Assembly: GCA_947044365.1 (NCBI GenBank)
Contig: OX345636.1
Location: forward strand, 47,904,896 to 47,968,895
Source: Petrosia ficiformis
Lineage: Eukaryota > Porifera > Demospongiae > Haplosclerida > Petrosiidae
Length of the DNA stretch: 64,000 nucleotides
Reading direction: 5' to 3'
Below, one piece after another: positions 1 to 10,711 of this stretch. Position numbers and translations under genes: made by a program. Every line of letters starts with the position of its first letter. The first letter of the stretch is position 1. The notes under the pieces are model-generated. The model did not search any database. It saw nothing but the letters and a program-made list of their open reading frames with translations, and had not been told where the DNA came from.

Positions 1-138
1 AAAGAAATTGAACTGAAAAATGGCCTTCCCCACAAAATAAGCTTGACCACAATACTGTTCTTGTGTACTTTTAAACTATTCAACCATTTTGTACACAAAG
101 CTAATAAAAGTTTGTAAGATTACATCTATACCTCTTAA

Positions 139-751
139 GGTGGTACTAGGGAGTGGGCGGATGCGACTCCAATCAGTTTCAAAATAGAATATTATATAAT
201 ATGACTCTAACCTGGTGTAATGGCAACCTTCATATCTTCTAATCACCTTTATAGGGTCCTGGAAGTGATAAAACATATATAAAATGTCCGTTTTTGTAAT
301 CGCAATAAGTACAAAACGGAGAAAGCCACGCCCACCAATCATGGCATGCACCAAGTACAATGCATTTAGAGAAAACAAATAGAGCCGTTTTCTGGAAATT
401 CATTTTACTTTTATAGTTACAAGAGGCTGAAGAAAGCTGAATTCTGTAGCTTTTCACTGAAACCATAAAATCTACCTTTCTAGGCACTATCAAACTCCGA
501 TCTTTCTCAGAGAGCAACTACAGTTACCCGCCATTGTTTACCACCCACCGCCCCCTCCACCACCCGTGGGGCGTGTTTAGGTTTGTTTCTGAAAATAAAC
601 TATCAGTGAAAACATTTAGGCCCAATAATTATACCCCCGGGTGGGTGTGGCTTCCAAAAAATACAGAATGGAACCAGATTGTATGCAGCAAGAAGCTGGC
701 AAGACTAGAAACTGATTGGAGTAGCATCTGCCCATGGAAAAGACTACAACC
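139..751. mobile_element. piggyBac-like MITE, copy 1
   Basis: A 613-bp element flanked by TTAA on both sides (135-138 and 752-755). Its ends are inverted repeats: GGTGGTACTAGGGAGTGGGC at the left, and at the right the complement of GGTTGTAGTCTTTTCCATGG. Both ends share GATGC-ACTCCAATCAGTTTC just inside. A second copy in opposite orientation lies at 42191-42785. TTAA target duplication is typical of the piggyBac superfamily. No transposase is present, so it is non-autonomous. Short open frames inside it are not supported as genes. Confidence 0.85.
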
Positions 752-985
752 TTAATTAACTAATTTTATGGGCTACTATACAAACCGTGAACATTTAAAT
801 GTCAGCATTAGGCCAAAACTGTTTAGCACCTTTCAGGAAATTGGGGTCAAGAATATACATGTATCTTTGCTCTAGTGCAATAACGTGTGTTATCTTGGCC
901 ATTCCTACTGTTTTGATTGCTATCTGGAAATTTTTAAGTTGTGGGTTGGGGAAGTGGTTAAAGGGTACATATATAGTCAATTGAT

Positions 986-1210
986 AAGGCTGGTTCACAT
1001 AATGACCATCTGGTGCATGGTGATAAATTGTGCAAAGGGATTTTTCAAATAAAGCACGGTTGATGCAAAGATATAATCAGATCCTATCCTTCCGTTACGT
1101 AGTGTCTGAATGTTTTGAAGAAAGCATATCGTGTTTACAATACAACACATTGACACGACACAAAAAACTGCATGGCTTTGTGTCGTTATGTGAACCAACC
1201 TTAACTTTTA
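986..1210. mobile_element. foldback repeat, ends GGCTGGTTCACATAATGAC
   Basis: The left end AAGGCTGGTTCACATAATGA is mirrored at the right end by GTTATGTGAACCAACCTTAA. A diverged relative lies at about 25470-25690, ending in TATGTGAACCAGCCTTAA. It looks like a short non-autonomous DNA element. The right flank reads TTAA but the left reads ATAA, so the target duplication is unclear. Confidence 0.5.
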
Positions 1211-1600
1211 ACATCTAATGAAGGTTGCAATAGAAGGAGCTCGGTTTAAAGATGTTAATTAACTTCAATGCTGTACTGTTTGGTGTACATGTACATGTAT
1301 TTAATTACTAGTATTAAAGTAAAGAGGTCCCTCCACACACACCTCCAACATACACCTCCCCCAAACTATGTGAACCAGAGAAGTCTATGAACCTCAGTAC
1401 TTTGAAACTATTTTCAACATCAGAGTTTTGATAAGTTTTGAACTGTGCTATGCCAAACAAGAACCTCTTTGGGCCAACGGTGCACCATATGAGTTTTTAA
1501 AAAAAAACACTGTACAACATCCTAGTTGTATTTTCGTATCTATGATTATTATATCTATGATAATCTTTATTTAATATAGTTAAAACAAACACCATATGGT
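1211..1600. other. non-coding spacer
   Basis: No gene is seen. Positions 1430-1515 hold a piece of the dispersed foldback family whose ends read TTGATAAGTTTTGAA and GCACCATATGAG. Confidence 0.5.
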
Positions 1601-1608
1601 ATTTCCAG

Positions 1609-1643
1609 ATCTATTGGAAATTCAGAAACATCACAAGACAAAG
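1609..1643 (+). CDS. candidate micro-exon upstream of GTPase exon A
   Basis: Polypyrimidine/AG (ATTTCCAG) is followed by a short open stretch ending in CAAGACAAAG and a GTTGGT donor. A second AG at 1624-1625 would give an 18-nt exon (1626-1643) that is phase 1 at both ends, matching the phase-1 acceptor of exon A. A related micro-exon, with NETLQDK where this one has ETSQDK, lies before exon B at 10094/10125-10148. The pairing of a similar micro-exon with each large GTPase exon is the main support. Exons this small cannot be proved without transcripts. Confidence 0.35.
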
Positions 1644-2284
1644 GTTGGTATATATACATGTGACTGACATCATGTGATTCGTGGGAGATGATGATATACA
1701 TTGTATATGTAGCATGCAGCATTAACCCTTACAGGAAGATGGTCATAAGTTCCTGACACACCCAACCTTAATTTTAAAATGGTTGTCACTTGTGTGTGAT
1801 GCACCCGAGTTAATTAAATTGTTTTACGATTTGCATTTTAATATAAATACATTATAAGGCTTCACAAAGAATCTAAATTATACTTGACAGATGAGATTTG
1901 ATAGTGATTGTCACCACACAGGACAATATTATTTTATTACCTTTATAATAATCAATTTGGCCATCTTTTTGTGCTTGATATACAGTGTAGTTGTTGCAGT
2001 GCACAAAATAACTTGTAGCAATTGGCAATTATCCAGACATTATGGCTCTGAACAAAATTGCATTTGTCAGGAAAAATGTAATTAGTTAGTTATACATGTG
2101 CATGTACATGTAAGAATACAACAAAATAAGAACATTAGTCTCACAGTGAGGTTATTAGTCTAGAGCAGTCATGGCCTAGTGTGTTACTTCTACATGTACA
2201 TGTATATCAGGAGCCCATAATGACGTTGACCAGAAAGCACAAGAGTAAGAGCGGCAGATGACCATGTATACAATGTATGTATAA

Positions 2285-2552
2285 TTTTATCTTCACTTAC
2301 ACTGTGTAGCTTTGGCCAAATTGGCTCAAAAATGGTTAGTGTGTGCGCCATTGAGAATACATCCTCAATGGTGAACACATTAACAGTACGTAACAGCATT
2401 AAATAAATACATGTAAGAGTTAATGCTGTTACTGATAATATAATCATAATTAACTGCACCACTGGCCCAAAGATAGAACTGTGCAGTGCCAAATAAGAAG
2501 CTCTATGGGCCAATGGTGTGCCATATGAGCTTATCAAAAACACTGCTGTATA
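2285..2552. mobile_element. foldback MITE family, GATAAGTTTTGAAGC type
   Basis: This is one copy of a dispersed repeat with inner sequence GCCAAATTGGCTCAA and end GAGCTTATCAAAAACACTG. Other copies or parts lie near 30529-30760, 34556-34632, 35430-35610, 37540-37620, 38228-38340, 39475-39550 and 40290-40500. In the better copies the right end is the inverse of the left. Open frames in these copies are shadows of the repeat. Confidence 0.6.
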
Positions 2553-2559
2553 CAGTACA

Positions 2560-2740
2560 TGTAAAAAGTCACCATACAGTACAATAATTACTCAGTAGTT
2601 TCATTTCTGCACTGCAGTCGTTCAACAGTATTTTTAACAGTAGTTGGTATACTTGTGAGTTCAATGCCACAATACTGATACAGTAATTACTATACTATAC
2701 TGACAGTAGAACTACTGTTACTGTATGGTGACTTTATTGA
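2560..2740. mobile_element. MITE, TIR around AAGTCACCATACAGTA
   Basis: Terminal inverted repeats are AAAAAGTCACCATACAGTAC at the left and TACTGTATGGTGACTTTATT at the right. Relatives lie at 10387-10556, 18742-18937 and 48022-48222. This copy ends about 60 bp before the splice acceptor of GTPase exon A, so A and B have the same MITE family at comparable places upstream of the exon. Confidence 0.65.
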
Positions 2741-2800
2741 TGTGCTGTGAATGTACATTGTACATGTATAATCTTACACTGTATCATCTTTTAATTTCAG

Positions 2801-4834
2801 AATATGCACAGTTGCTGCAGAATGCCAAAGCTGAAGGCTATATTACAATGAAATGTAGCAATCTTGTTGTATTTGGTGGTTCAGCGACTGGAAAAACAGG
2901 ACTACTGAATTTACTAGCAAACGAAAAGCCATGCGAGATATATTTCTTTCCAGCTTACTTTGAATTACCTCCTGGAGATCATCCTGGACGTGGAGACCCA
3001 GGCTACGAATCCGAAGGTTTTTCTTCTGAGGGTTCGTCCGATACTGATGATAGCCTGTGTGAATATGAAAAGGTAGTTGTTAAAATGCAAACCCATATTA
3101 TCGTAGCTGACGAAGACTGCCGCAATTGGAAATATACTGATGCAAGCACTATAAAAGCTGAATTGTTGCAAGCAATCAAATCATCTGTTCCTACCCTCGA
3201 TGGACAAAACCCGTCTAACAATCCAGAAACAAGCAAGTCAGAGCCTCTGATTACCAAAACAAAGCCACCCCATGAGGCTATGAAACCGAAAACTCAGACT
3301 ACTAAAGATAAGTTACGCCTTTCTAAACCTGGAGAGTTGTTCAAGTATCACTGGATTTACACTATGGATTCAGGAGGCCAAGCCGTGTTTATTGATTTGG
3401 CTCATTACTTGCTTCGATACTACTCCACAAATATCATACTAGTGAGGCTTGATGAGGAGCTTTTAGTACGTCCAGAACTGTATTACTCAGCAGGTGGGGA
3501 GAAGGTTGAGAAGGGAGATAAGAAGAGAATGACCGCAATTCAGATTTTCAAGAGTATTTTATTCTGTAAAAATCTGCTTCGTCCACCTCTACTGAAAGGT
3601 GTAAAGGTTATTGAGCGATGTGGAAAGCCCAATTTTCTAGTAGTTGGTGGTCGTTACGACAAGTATAAAGAGCTTCAGGAGAAAAACGAGCTTGAAGAGA
3701 CTCTTGAAAAGAAAAATGAATACCTTAATAGAGAGCTTGCGGAATATGAAGATGTTAGGTTTGATTATAACAAAGATAAGCATGAAGTGATTTTTCCAGT
3801 AAATATGCTTGGTAGAACCAGTGAAGAACATGAAATTGCTGAACGAATTCGTAAGATAGTATCCCAATCCTATGTTCAGTATGAAATTCCCATTCGTTGG
3901 TTTCTCTTCCAATTAGAGCTGAAGTTGAAGGCATCAAATCGTGGTTACATGAGTATTAATGAGTGTTATCAGATCGGAGAGACTATTGACATGACAAAAG
4001 ATGAAGTAGAGGCCGCATTATGTTACTTCCACGATATGTCCATTTATCTATATTTCCATTCAATCCTTCCATCAATTGTATTTATTAACCCACAAGCTCT
4101 TTTGACGATGATGACGGAATTGGTTATTGTGTCGTTCGGATGTTACAAATATTTCGCTGGTACAATATCGAATCTTAAGGAAAAGGGAATGTTCAAACAC
4201 GAACTACTTGAAAACATCCAAACACTGGTATTCAATGACATTTTCACTGAAGCCGACTATGTAAAGTTATTAAGGGGTTTAAAACTCATTCATGTTCTCC
4301 CAGCTGGGAAAGGCTATTTTCTTCCCCTTGCCACAAAAATACTTGACGATCCGATGGAACCAATTACAGACAGAGAGCCAGAGCCACTTCATCTAACGTG
4401 GGGGGAGGAAGTAATTCCTCGTGGAGTGATGGGAGAACTTTACTCGTATTTACTTTCATCCGAGTGTACCGAGGTTTATACTATAGGTCCTCGTCAATTT
4501 GTGAATAGATTTACCCTAAAGACCTTCAAAATTGGCGGCACTGTTGTGTTGACTGATAGAATATATGCGTTAGCTGTACGTTATTATGGTCCTTCGTATA
4601 ATGCATTTTACATTCGAAATACTATCCAAGCTGGCTTTAAGCACATTACCACTAATTGGGATCCTACCGTACCGTTTCCTGAAGAATCGTTTATATGTAA
4701 AATCGAAACCTGTCGTGATGCTTCGGTTCACTACTGTCGAATATCGGAAGACCATAAGACTCTTATCTGTAGAAAGACTAACGAGCGTTGTCCTACTGAT
4801 GAAGAGTGGCTTCAATGCTGGTATTATGAAATAG
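2801..4834 (+). CDS. Roc-COR-like P-loop GTPase, large exon A
   Basis: A 2,034-nt exon (678 codons, phase 1 at both ends) from TTTTAATTTCAG at 2800 to a GTACAT donor at 4835. The open frame runs from 2725 to a stop at 4917. Numbered from 2725: Walker A GGSATGKT at 51-58; an acidic Ser/Asp-rich insert at about 88-112; DSGGQ at 215-219, acting as the G3 motif; a degenerate G4-like GGRYDKY at 308-314; a charged helix at 314-345; then a helical/winged-helix stretch resembling the COR region of Roco proteins, and a Cys-rich C-terminal region. GTP binding is expected, while function in immune or death signalling is inferred only. The true N-terminus lies in upstream exons; the in-frame ATG at 2725 is before the acceptor and is probably intronic. 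No terminal exon like that of B is evident nearby. The donor is in phase with the coiled-coil exon at 6339. Confidence 0.8.
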
Positions 4835-4944
4835 GTACATGTAATGTTATTGACATTGTAATCAGGGATGTGGAAACAGCCAGTCATGCAGGACATTGGT
4901 TGATAAATATGAAATGAGCTGTATATGCTAAGTGCACATGTACA

Positions 4945-5035
4945 TGTACATGTATATGGGGAGCAGGACAAGAGTGATGAAAATAGGTCAAAATGTCGGG
5001 CAGTTGGCTCACTATTTCCACACCCCTGAATATAA
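4945..5035 (-). mobile_element. partial MITE, GGTGTGGAAA family
   Basis: Reverse-oriented fragment ending in TATTTCCACACC. It matches the left part of the elements at 9679-10016, 21794-21921 and 51074-51200. It lies just 3' of GTPase exon A, as the related copies lie 3' of exons B and C. Confidence 0.55.
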
Positions 5036-5216
5036 TACTGATATGTACATGTATAATGTAGTGTTCATGATAATAGCCAGACACCTGACAATATCTGATC
5101 AATAATGACTTGTGTCTGATCAAAATAGGTCAAAGTATGCTCACTACTGATTGAATTTATTAGTGTTTTTTAGTTAAGTGCATACATTGTAATTATGTAT
5201 AACCAATACCATTTTC

Positions 5217-6060
5217 AGTTATGCATGTACATGTACTATATGACTAATAATGGGTAGTTAACTAAAACTACATGTACATGTACTATATGACTAATAATGG
5301 TCACTTTTAGTTACATGTAGTTAGCTACATGTACATGTACTACATGTACTATATGACTAATAATGGTCACTTTTAGTTACATGTAGTTAGGTACATTGTA
5401 CATGTACATGTACTATATGACTAATAATTGTCACTTTTAGTTACATGTACATGTACATGTAGTTAGCTACATTGTACATGTACTACATGTACATGTACTA
5501 TATGACTAATAATGGTCACTTTTAGTTACATGTAGTTAGGTACATTGTACATGTACATGTACATGTACTACATGTACTATATGACTAATAATGGGTAGTT
5601 AACTAAAACTACATGTACATGTACTATATGACTAATAATGGTCACTTTTAGTTACATGTAGTTAGGTACATTGTACATGTACATGTACATGTACTACATG
5701 TACTATATGACTAATAATTGTCACTTTTAGTTACATGTACATGTACATGTAGTTAGCTACATTGTACATGTACTACATGTACATGTACTATATGACTAAT
5801 AATGGTCACTTTTAGTTACATGTAGTTAGGTACATTGTACATGTACATGTACATGTACTACATGTACTATATGACTAATAATGGTCACTTTTAGTTACAT
5901 GTACATGTAGTTAGCTACATTGTACATGTATGTAGTACTATATGACTAATAATGGTCACTTTTAGTTACATGTACATGTAGTTAGCTACATTGTACTTGT
6001 ACATGTACTACATATATTATGACTAATAATGGTCACTTTTAGTTAGTTAACTAAAACTAC
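5217..6060. repeat. minisatellite of TACATGTA-rich units
   Basis: Twelve occurrences of the core ACTATATGACTAATAAT, each followed by TGGTCACTTTTAGTTACATG or a variant and separated by runs of ACATGTACATGT. Spacing varies from about 45 to 100 bp. A higher-order repeat is visible: the block at about 5225-5560, opening with GGGTAGTTAACTAAAACTAC, recurs at about 5575-5870. Most of the array is palindromic and could form hairpins or cruciforms. There is no coding signal. Confidence 0.9.
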
Positions 6061-6338
6061 ATATACATACTATAACACATGTATATTGAATATACAGAGT
6101 ATCATAGTGGAAAACAAATTCCAAGGGGTGGGGCATGGAGGTGGATTCCACTCCCTCACCCCTCCTAAATGCTGTCGTGGTTCCATGTGTCTATCTCATC
6201 CCTTGTGTTACCAGAACTTTGCAATACCCATATTTTAAGTCATCTTTGTGTTTCGTTGCTTATAGTACTACTGTGATCAATACCTAACTCATCTATTTGT
6301 GTTTCCATTATATAATACTGTTTTGTTTTCTTTTGTAG

Positions 6339-6596
6339 TAATAGATTGGAAGAATTATTGGAACGACAGAGATATTAAAAGGGAGAAAGAGATAGAGATA
6401 TGTAGACTAAGGAGGTTACAGCTAGCTAAGGAAGAAGCCAGTCATATAATGAAGAAAAGAGAAGAATTGCAGAGATTGGAGAGGATGAAAAATCAACAAA
6501 GCTCAGAGACAAAGGAGGAACGGAATGGAGAAGAGAGACTGAAAAAAGTATGCAAGGAAAATGAAACAGAGAAACAGAGAGACGAGGAAGAGAAAG
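6339..6596 (+). CDS. coiled-coil exon between the GTPase exons
   Basis: A 258-nt exon (86 codons, phase 1 at both ends) between TTTTCTTTTGTAG (to 6338) and the consensus donor GTGAGT (6597). It encodes a Lys/Glu/Arg-rich helix that starts VIDWKNYW and continues with heptad-like stretches such as EICRLRRLQLAKEEA and KKREELQRLERMK. Its phase matches the donor of exon A (4834) and the acceptor of exon B (19599). The start VIDWK resembles the start VFSFK of the short exon after B (22010). It could be a C-terminal tail of the A gene or a linker inside a longer A-B gene. Transcript data would settle this. Confidence 0.65.
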
Positions 6597-6599
6597 GTG

Positions 6600-7466
6600 A
6601 GTACACTCTAATATGTTATGAAAAAAGGGGCGAGTGTTATCTGTATGCTCTTTAAAGTGTTGCACTACCCCTTTCTAAGTATACTAGGGTTTCAATTGGG
6701 AGGGGACATTTGTCCCCCACCTTGCTAGAGAGTTTTCGTCCTCTCCCCCATGGAATTTGGTTGCCAATATGCACACTATTATAACCCTGTATGTCTTTCA
6801 AATTCATGTTTCATCCCCCCTTTACAAATTTCTAAATGAAAGCCTGTGTAATGTACAGTCTAGTAATAGCTACCTCCTTTGTGAAGTAAGAATAGAATAT
6901 TATACTAAATTACATGTACACATGTACACCTGTCTGTACATAGTGTTGTTTGTCACTTATTCCTATTATTCGTGGGAATGTTAAATTTAATCAGACACTT
7001 AATTGTAGATCTATTGAAGGATTTGTTACCTACAACAGCCTACATACATGTACATGTACATGTATATTGAATATCTACTCTTCTTATTTTTTTAATACTT
7101 CGATATTTTCGTGGGGTCTAATTTTCGTGTTTTAATTGATATTCGCTTTTCGTAGGTCAAAATTTCATCAATATTGCTCAAACTCTACCCATGACAATAT
7201 GTTGGTTAAATTTTTATGAGTTAAATATTCGTGGAATGGTTTCTTATCACAAAACATGAACATTAGACCTCACGAGAATATCCCACTATACGGTAGTTCT
7301 TTAGAAATATAATTTAAGATAGAAAAACTATTATTTCCATTTTCGATGCAAGCTAAAAGTAAAGCTAGCTTTCTACCTGCTGGTCTATAGAGCTCAGTAT
7401 TCATCCATTAATTACACGCCACATCCATAAATTGACTGATGAACATTAAAGACCTTCAATTGCTTA
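6600..7466. other. non-coding intronic or intergenic DNA
   Basis: No supported gene. Contains TACATGTA runs and, at about 7085-7300, a relic with TATTTTCGTGG and CCCACTATACGGTAG. The latter is like one end of the TACCGTATAGCGGG element at 10712-11091. Confidence 0.4.
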
Positions 7467-7564
7467 TTAGATAGATTTTATGTCATATAGCCTTGACACA
7501 TACATGACAACACTTGAGATGGAAAGACAGACAGCCACCTGAGGCAAATGTAAAAGGAAAATGA

Positions 7565-7635
7565 GTTGCCTCAGGTGGGATTCGAACCCATGACACTCTG
7601 CAGATGCTCTTACCAACTGAGCTACCAAGGCAGCC
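7565..7635 (-). pseudogene. tRNA-like sequence, degenerate
   Basis: On the minus strand a B box (GGGTTCGAATCCC) and an A box with a good D arm (TAGCTCAGTTGGTAAGAGC) are clear. Acceptor strands GCCTTGG and CTGAGGC pair with wobbles. The anticodon arm is too short by about nine bases, so this is a tRNA relic or the head of a tRNA-derived SINE, not a working tRNA. Confidence 0.6.
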
Positions 7636-7639
7636 CAGC

Positions 7640-9640
7640 TGGTAGGGTCCAAATCAAACATCTCATACACCTGTATAAACAGGCTAACTGAAACTCAGTA
7701 TATACATGTACATGTACATGTAAGTGATGGCTAAGGGCGCGAACATAAACCAAAGACAGCAACACTAAACCTAAGCATATATACATGATGACTTGAGATG
7801 GAAAGAAAAAAAAAAGACACATGTACATTTATAGTGTTTCATTGTGTTTTATACTATATACATCATGCAATGTATCTTCAGTTCATCACATACAGGACCA
7901 AGATCAAGACACACGGGACCCAAATCAGGAGACACAGAACCCAGTTCAAGACACACCGGCCCACCCAAAACAAGACCCACAAGATACATCCTAGGAAGTC
8001 TTCTACATGTATCTCTGCCAAAGTTTAGAGTTCTTGTAATAGTTGTCATGATAACTCTCTTTCTTTTTTTTTTTTGCTGTATCAGCAATATTGATTTGCT
8101 AAATTATTAAAATTTTGTTATGATTTTGGTCGATTTTTATTATTACGTCATAAAGTTGTCTGCGCGCGCGCAGTTCAGTCAACTTTTAGTGTTGACACAC
8201 CCCCTAAAGCAGAAACTCCATAAAGGATTCCGAGTGAAATGTAAGCTGCTCATACGTTTTGGTACCAAAAGCCCTAGTATGCCTGATGGCTTCCAAATAT
8301 CCATCTGAACCTATCCTGGTGAGTTATTGTCTGTATAAGTTTACAGTAGTACTATATAGAGTGTAAATAATTCTAATTATGTCCGCACCCTTAGACTGTC
8401 TGACATTTTATCTGTTCTGTGAAAACAAGGAAACAGGACTATGTAGTATGAGCATTGTGAAGGAAGGGGGAGGGCTAGGTGTTGGGGCTAAAGCACCCCA
8501 ACTATGTGTCACCAGGTGGGCGCTAAGTCCCCCAATATGTAGAAAATACATATTACTTAATATATATTATATATATGTATCATTCTTTTGAACTTCTTTC
8601 AAATGTGAATATCACACCTTGAAGGATTTTTGCCATTTTCCACCATTATTATTTTGTTTCAACCTGCTACTACGATGTACGCAAAAATGACCACACCTCT
8701 TATATTCAGCCCCCTCAATCTTCTCCCACCTACATTGTGTATGGTGAAAAGATATGTCTGGGGTCAAGCATGATACACTTCACTGAAGTGACCTGCCTTT
8801 GTTAATTATATTGTACATGTAGTTCTGTTATACAGAATAGTAGTGGCATTGTTATTTTCGTTTACATGATAAAATGGTTAGGGTAGCGTTGCTGTCCTGG
8901 GTCTTTGGCTACCTATGATTTATTGACCATTCCTGTAACATGGAAAATAGATCTGAGTACACCAAGTGAATGGTACATGTATCTAGAACAATCATTATGC
9001 TCCCAAGAAACTGAATTTCTATGGAAAAGTGGCCCAATAGCAAGTGTTTGCTGAAAACATTTCCTCCATATGGTTGAATATGATGTAGTCAGTCTTTAGC
9101 CTAATGAAGGAACCCACACCAACCATGTATAAACATCACCATATACATGTACATGTATATATGTAGTTTATAATACATGTACATAACAGTGTACATGACA
9201 TAAAAATTCATGTGCCTAGCAGGCTACATGTATAGCAAAAGGCGTAGAAACAATTAACAGACAAACACAACAAACAAGCAGCCACAATGGCTTAGAAAAT
9301 TCATAAAACATAACCACAAAGGGCTAAACAGCCACCCAAGCTGGCTTAGAGAAATAATAATCAGCCACATGTACATGTACTTGTAGTTCAGGTTTTATCA
9401 CCCAATAAATCTTGAGTTATGCTACAGTGTACATGTAATTCATATGTGCATGAAAAAAAAGCATATCAACTTCAGGTGAAAGATTTTATGTAACATTCAA
9501 CTGTTTAGATTGAAGCCTATTTAGGATCAACTGGGATATACAACACCAAAAGTGGGCGTGGCAAAAGTTTAATTAGACACAGATTTAGACCTTAGGATCA
9601 AGGGGTGTGTCCTATGAATTTTAATGAAGTGCTGTATATT
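7640..9640. other. long non-coding stretch in a probable intron
   Basis: No reading frame here looks coding. It holds TACATGTA repeats, a purine-poor simple repeat rich in AAGACACA/GACCCA at about 7895-7995, a poly-T run before GCTGTATCAGCAA at about 8062-8090 (also seen at about 24070 and 53210), and the alternating tract GCGCGCGCGC at 8162-8171. Confidence 0.4.
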
Positions 9641-9678
9641 CCAGTTGACACTCTATTTGTATGTACATGTATATTCAG

Positions 9679-10016
9679 GGTGTGGAAACATTGAGCCAAC
9701 TGCCGAACATTTTGACCTGTTTTCATCACTCTTGTCCTACTCCCCATATACAGTGTTCTGCCCACACTGGTCGGCACTGGTCGGGAATAACCACCTCTCA
9801 GATAATACATGTACATACTGTATATAGGCTACTGAGACAGAATTAACTATATACTGGATAAACAGCACTAAATTCATGTAAAATCCGACCACCACTCTAA
9901 ATATCCTGGGCAGAACACTGCATATACATATACTTTGTATACAGTTTAGTTTCAATTTACCGGACATTCACTAGATTTATCGGACAATGTCCTGTATGAC
10001 TGGCTGTTTCCTCACC
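9679..10016. mobile_element. GGTGTGGAAA-type MITE, interrupted
   Basis: Left end GGTGTGGAAACATTGAGCCA and right end GGCTGTTTCCTCACC. Uninterrupted relatives of about 128 bp are at 21794-21921 and 51074-51200. This copy is split by another MITE at 9751-9920, after which the host element resumes (ACATTCACTAGATTTATCGG). Confidence 0.65.
9751..9920. mobile_element. MITE with CAGTGTTCTGCCCA ends
   Basis: A 170-bp element with perfect 14-bp inverted ends CAGTGTTCTGCCCA and TGGGCAGAACACTG. It is flanked by a direct repeat CATATA (9745-9750 and 9921-9926) and inserted in the GGTGTGGAAA element. Copies lie at 23302-23480 and 52462-52634. Confidence 0.8.
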
Positions 10017-10124
10017 ACTGTGCATAATTGTACATGTACAGGTAGTTATTCTTTCATGTTTGATCAAAAAATTAAATACTGTACTTATTTTAGGTAAAAG
10101 AAAAATCACCTCAGAACAAATCAG

Positions 10125-10148
10125 GAAATGAAACTCTACAAGACAAAG
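10125..10148 (+). CDS. candidate micro-exon upstream of GTPase exon B
   Basis: AATCAG|GAAATGAAACTC to CAAGACAAAG|GTCAGT gives 24 nt, phase 1 at both ends, encoding NETLQDK between split glycine codons. A longer version from 10094 (after TATTTTAG) would be phase 0 at its start and would not join the coiled-coil exon in frame. The similar sequence before exon A (1609/1626-1643) supports it. Transcript evidence is needed. Confidence 0.4.
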
Positions 10149-10189
10149 GTCAGTTAATCATTTCTTGTTAGTGTTTTAAACAAGATGCA

Positions 10190-10361
10190 TGTATATAGAG
10201 AAAAAAGTATCCCTATGATTCATTGCTTGGTGTCCAGCATTCAGTAATCTCTACATAGCATACTCACACAAGTGGACACAAGAATATATAATTATGTTTA
10301 TATAGTTCGAATCTGTGGGAAAGCAATCATAGGGATGGCCCTATGGGCCATAAAAAGTAAT
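10190..10361. mobile_element. short copy of the GGCCCGTAGGGCC-end repeat
   Basis: Begins GTATATAGAGAAAAAAGTAT and ends GATGGCCCTATGGGCCATAA. The long copies at 53896-54420 and 59537-59995 share both ends, so this one looks internally deleted. Confidence 0.55.
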
Positions 10362-10386
10362 AATCTGTATACGTACTTACAGTACA

Positions 10387-10556
10387 TGTCAATAAAAAGT
10401 CACCATACAGTTTTACTGTCAGTATAATGTAGTAATTACTGTCTCACTACTGTGGTATTAATTAATACACTGTAAGTACACCAATTACTGTTAAAACTAC
10501 TATTGAACAACTGTAGTGTGGAAATGAAACTAATGAGTGATTACTGTACTGCAGTG
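10387..10556. mobile_element. MITE, AAGTCACCATACAG family
   Basis: Left end TGTCAATAAAAAGTCACCAT. The inner part includes TGTAGTGTGGAAATGAAACT, the inverse of the inner part of the copies at 18742 and 48022. The right end is eroded. Confidence 0.5.
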
Positions 10557-10711
10557 TTGCTGCTAAGAAATTTACATGTACATGTGTATGTGGGTCAAAT
10601 TGTTATGTTTTTCTATGTCTGACCCAGTTGACAAGATTATGTTGCGTCACACAATAACTGGAATGCATCAAAACAATATTATATACATGCTAACAATTAC
10701 ATAAATATATA

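Noticed and set aside
239..517. Open frames in the first 750 bases and their mirror images at 42407-42797
   Set aside because: They lie inside the piggyBac-like MITE and recur in its other copy in inverted orientation; no splice or codon signal.
2725..2800. Start of protein A at the ATG at 2725
   Set aside because: It precedes a strong splice acceptor (TTTTAATTTCAG) that is conserved before exons B and C; the peptide before the acceptor has no counterpart in B or C.
3637..3937. Phe-rich minus-strand frames inside GTPase exons A, B and C
   Set aside because: They are antisense to the coding strand; they recur only because the exons are paralogous.
5217..6060. CRISPR-like array
   Set aside because: Repeats are unequal in spacing and palindromic, the 'spacers' are also repeated, and the DNA is animal-like.
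10094..10148. Longer version of the micro-exon beginning at the first AG
   Set aside because: Its phase would not join the preceding coiled-coil exon without a stop; the shorter form from 10125 fits.
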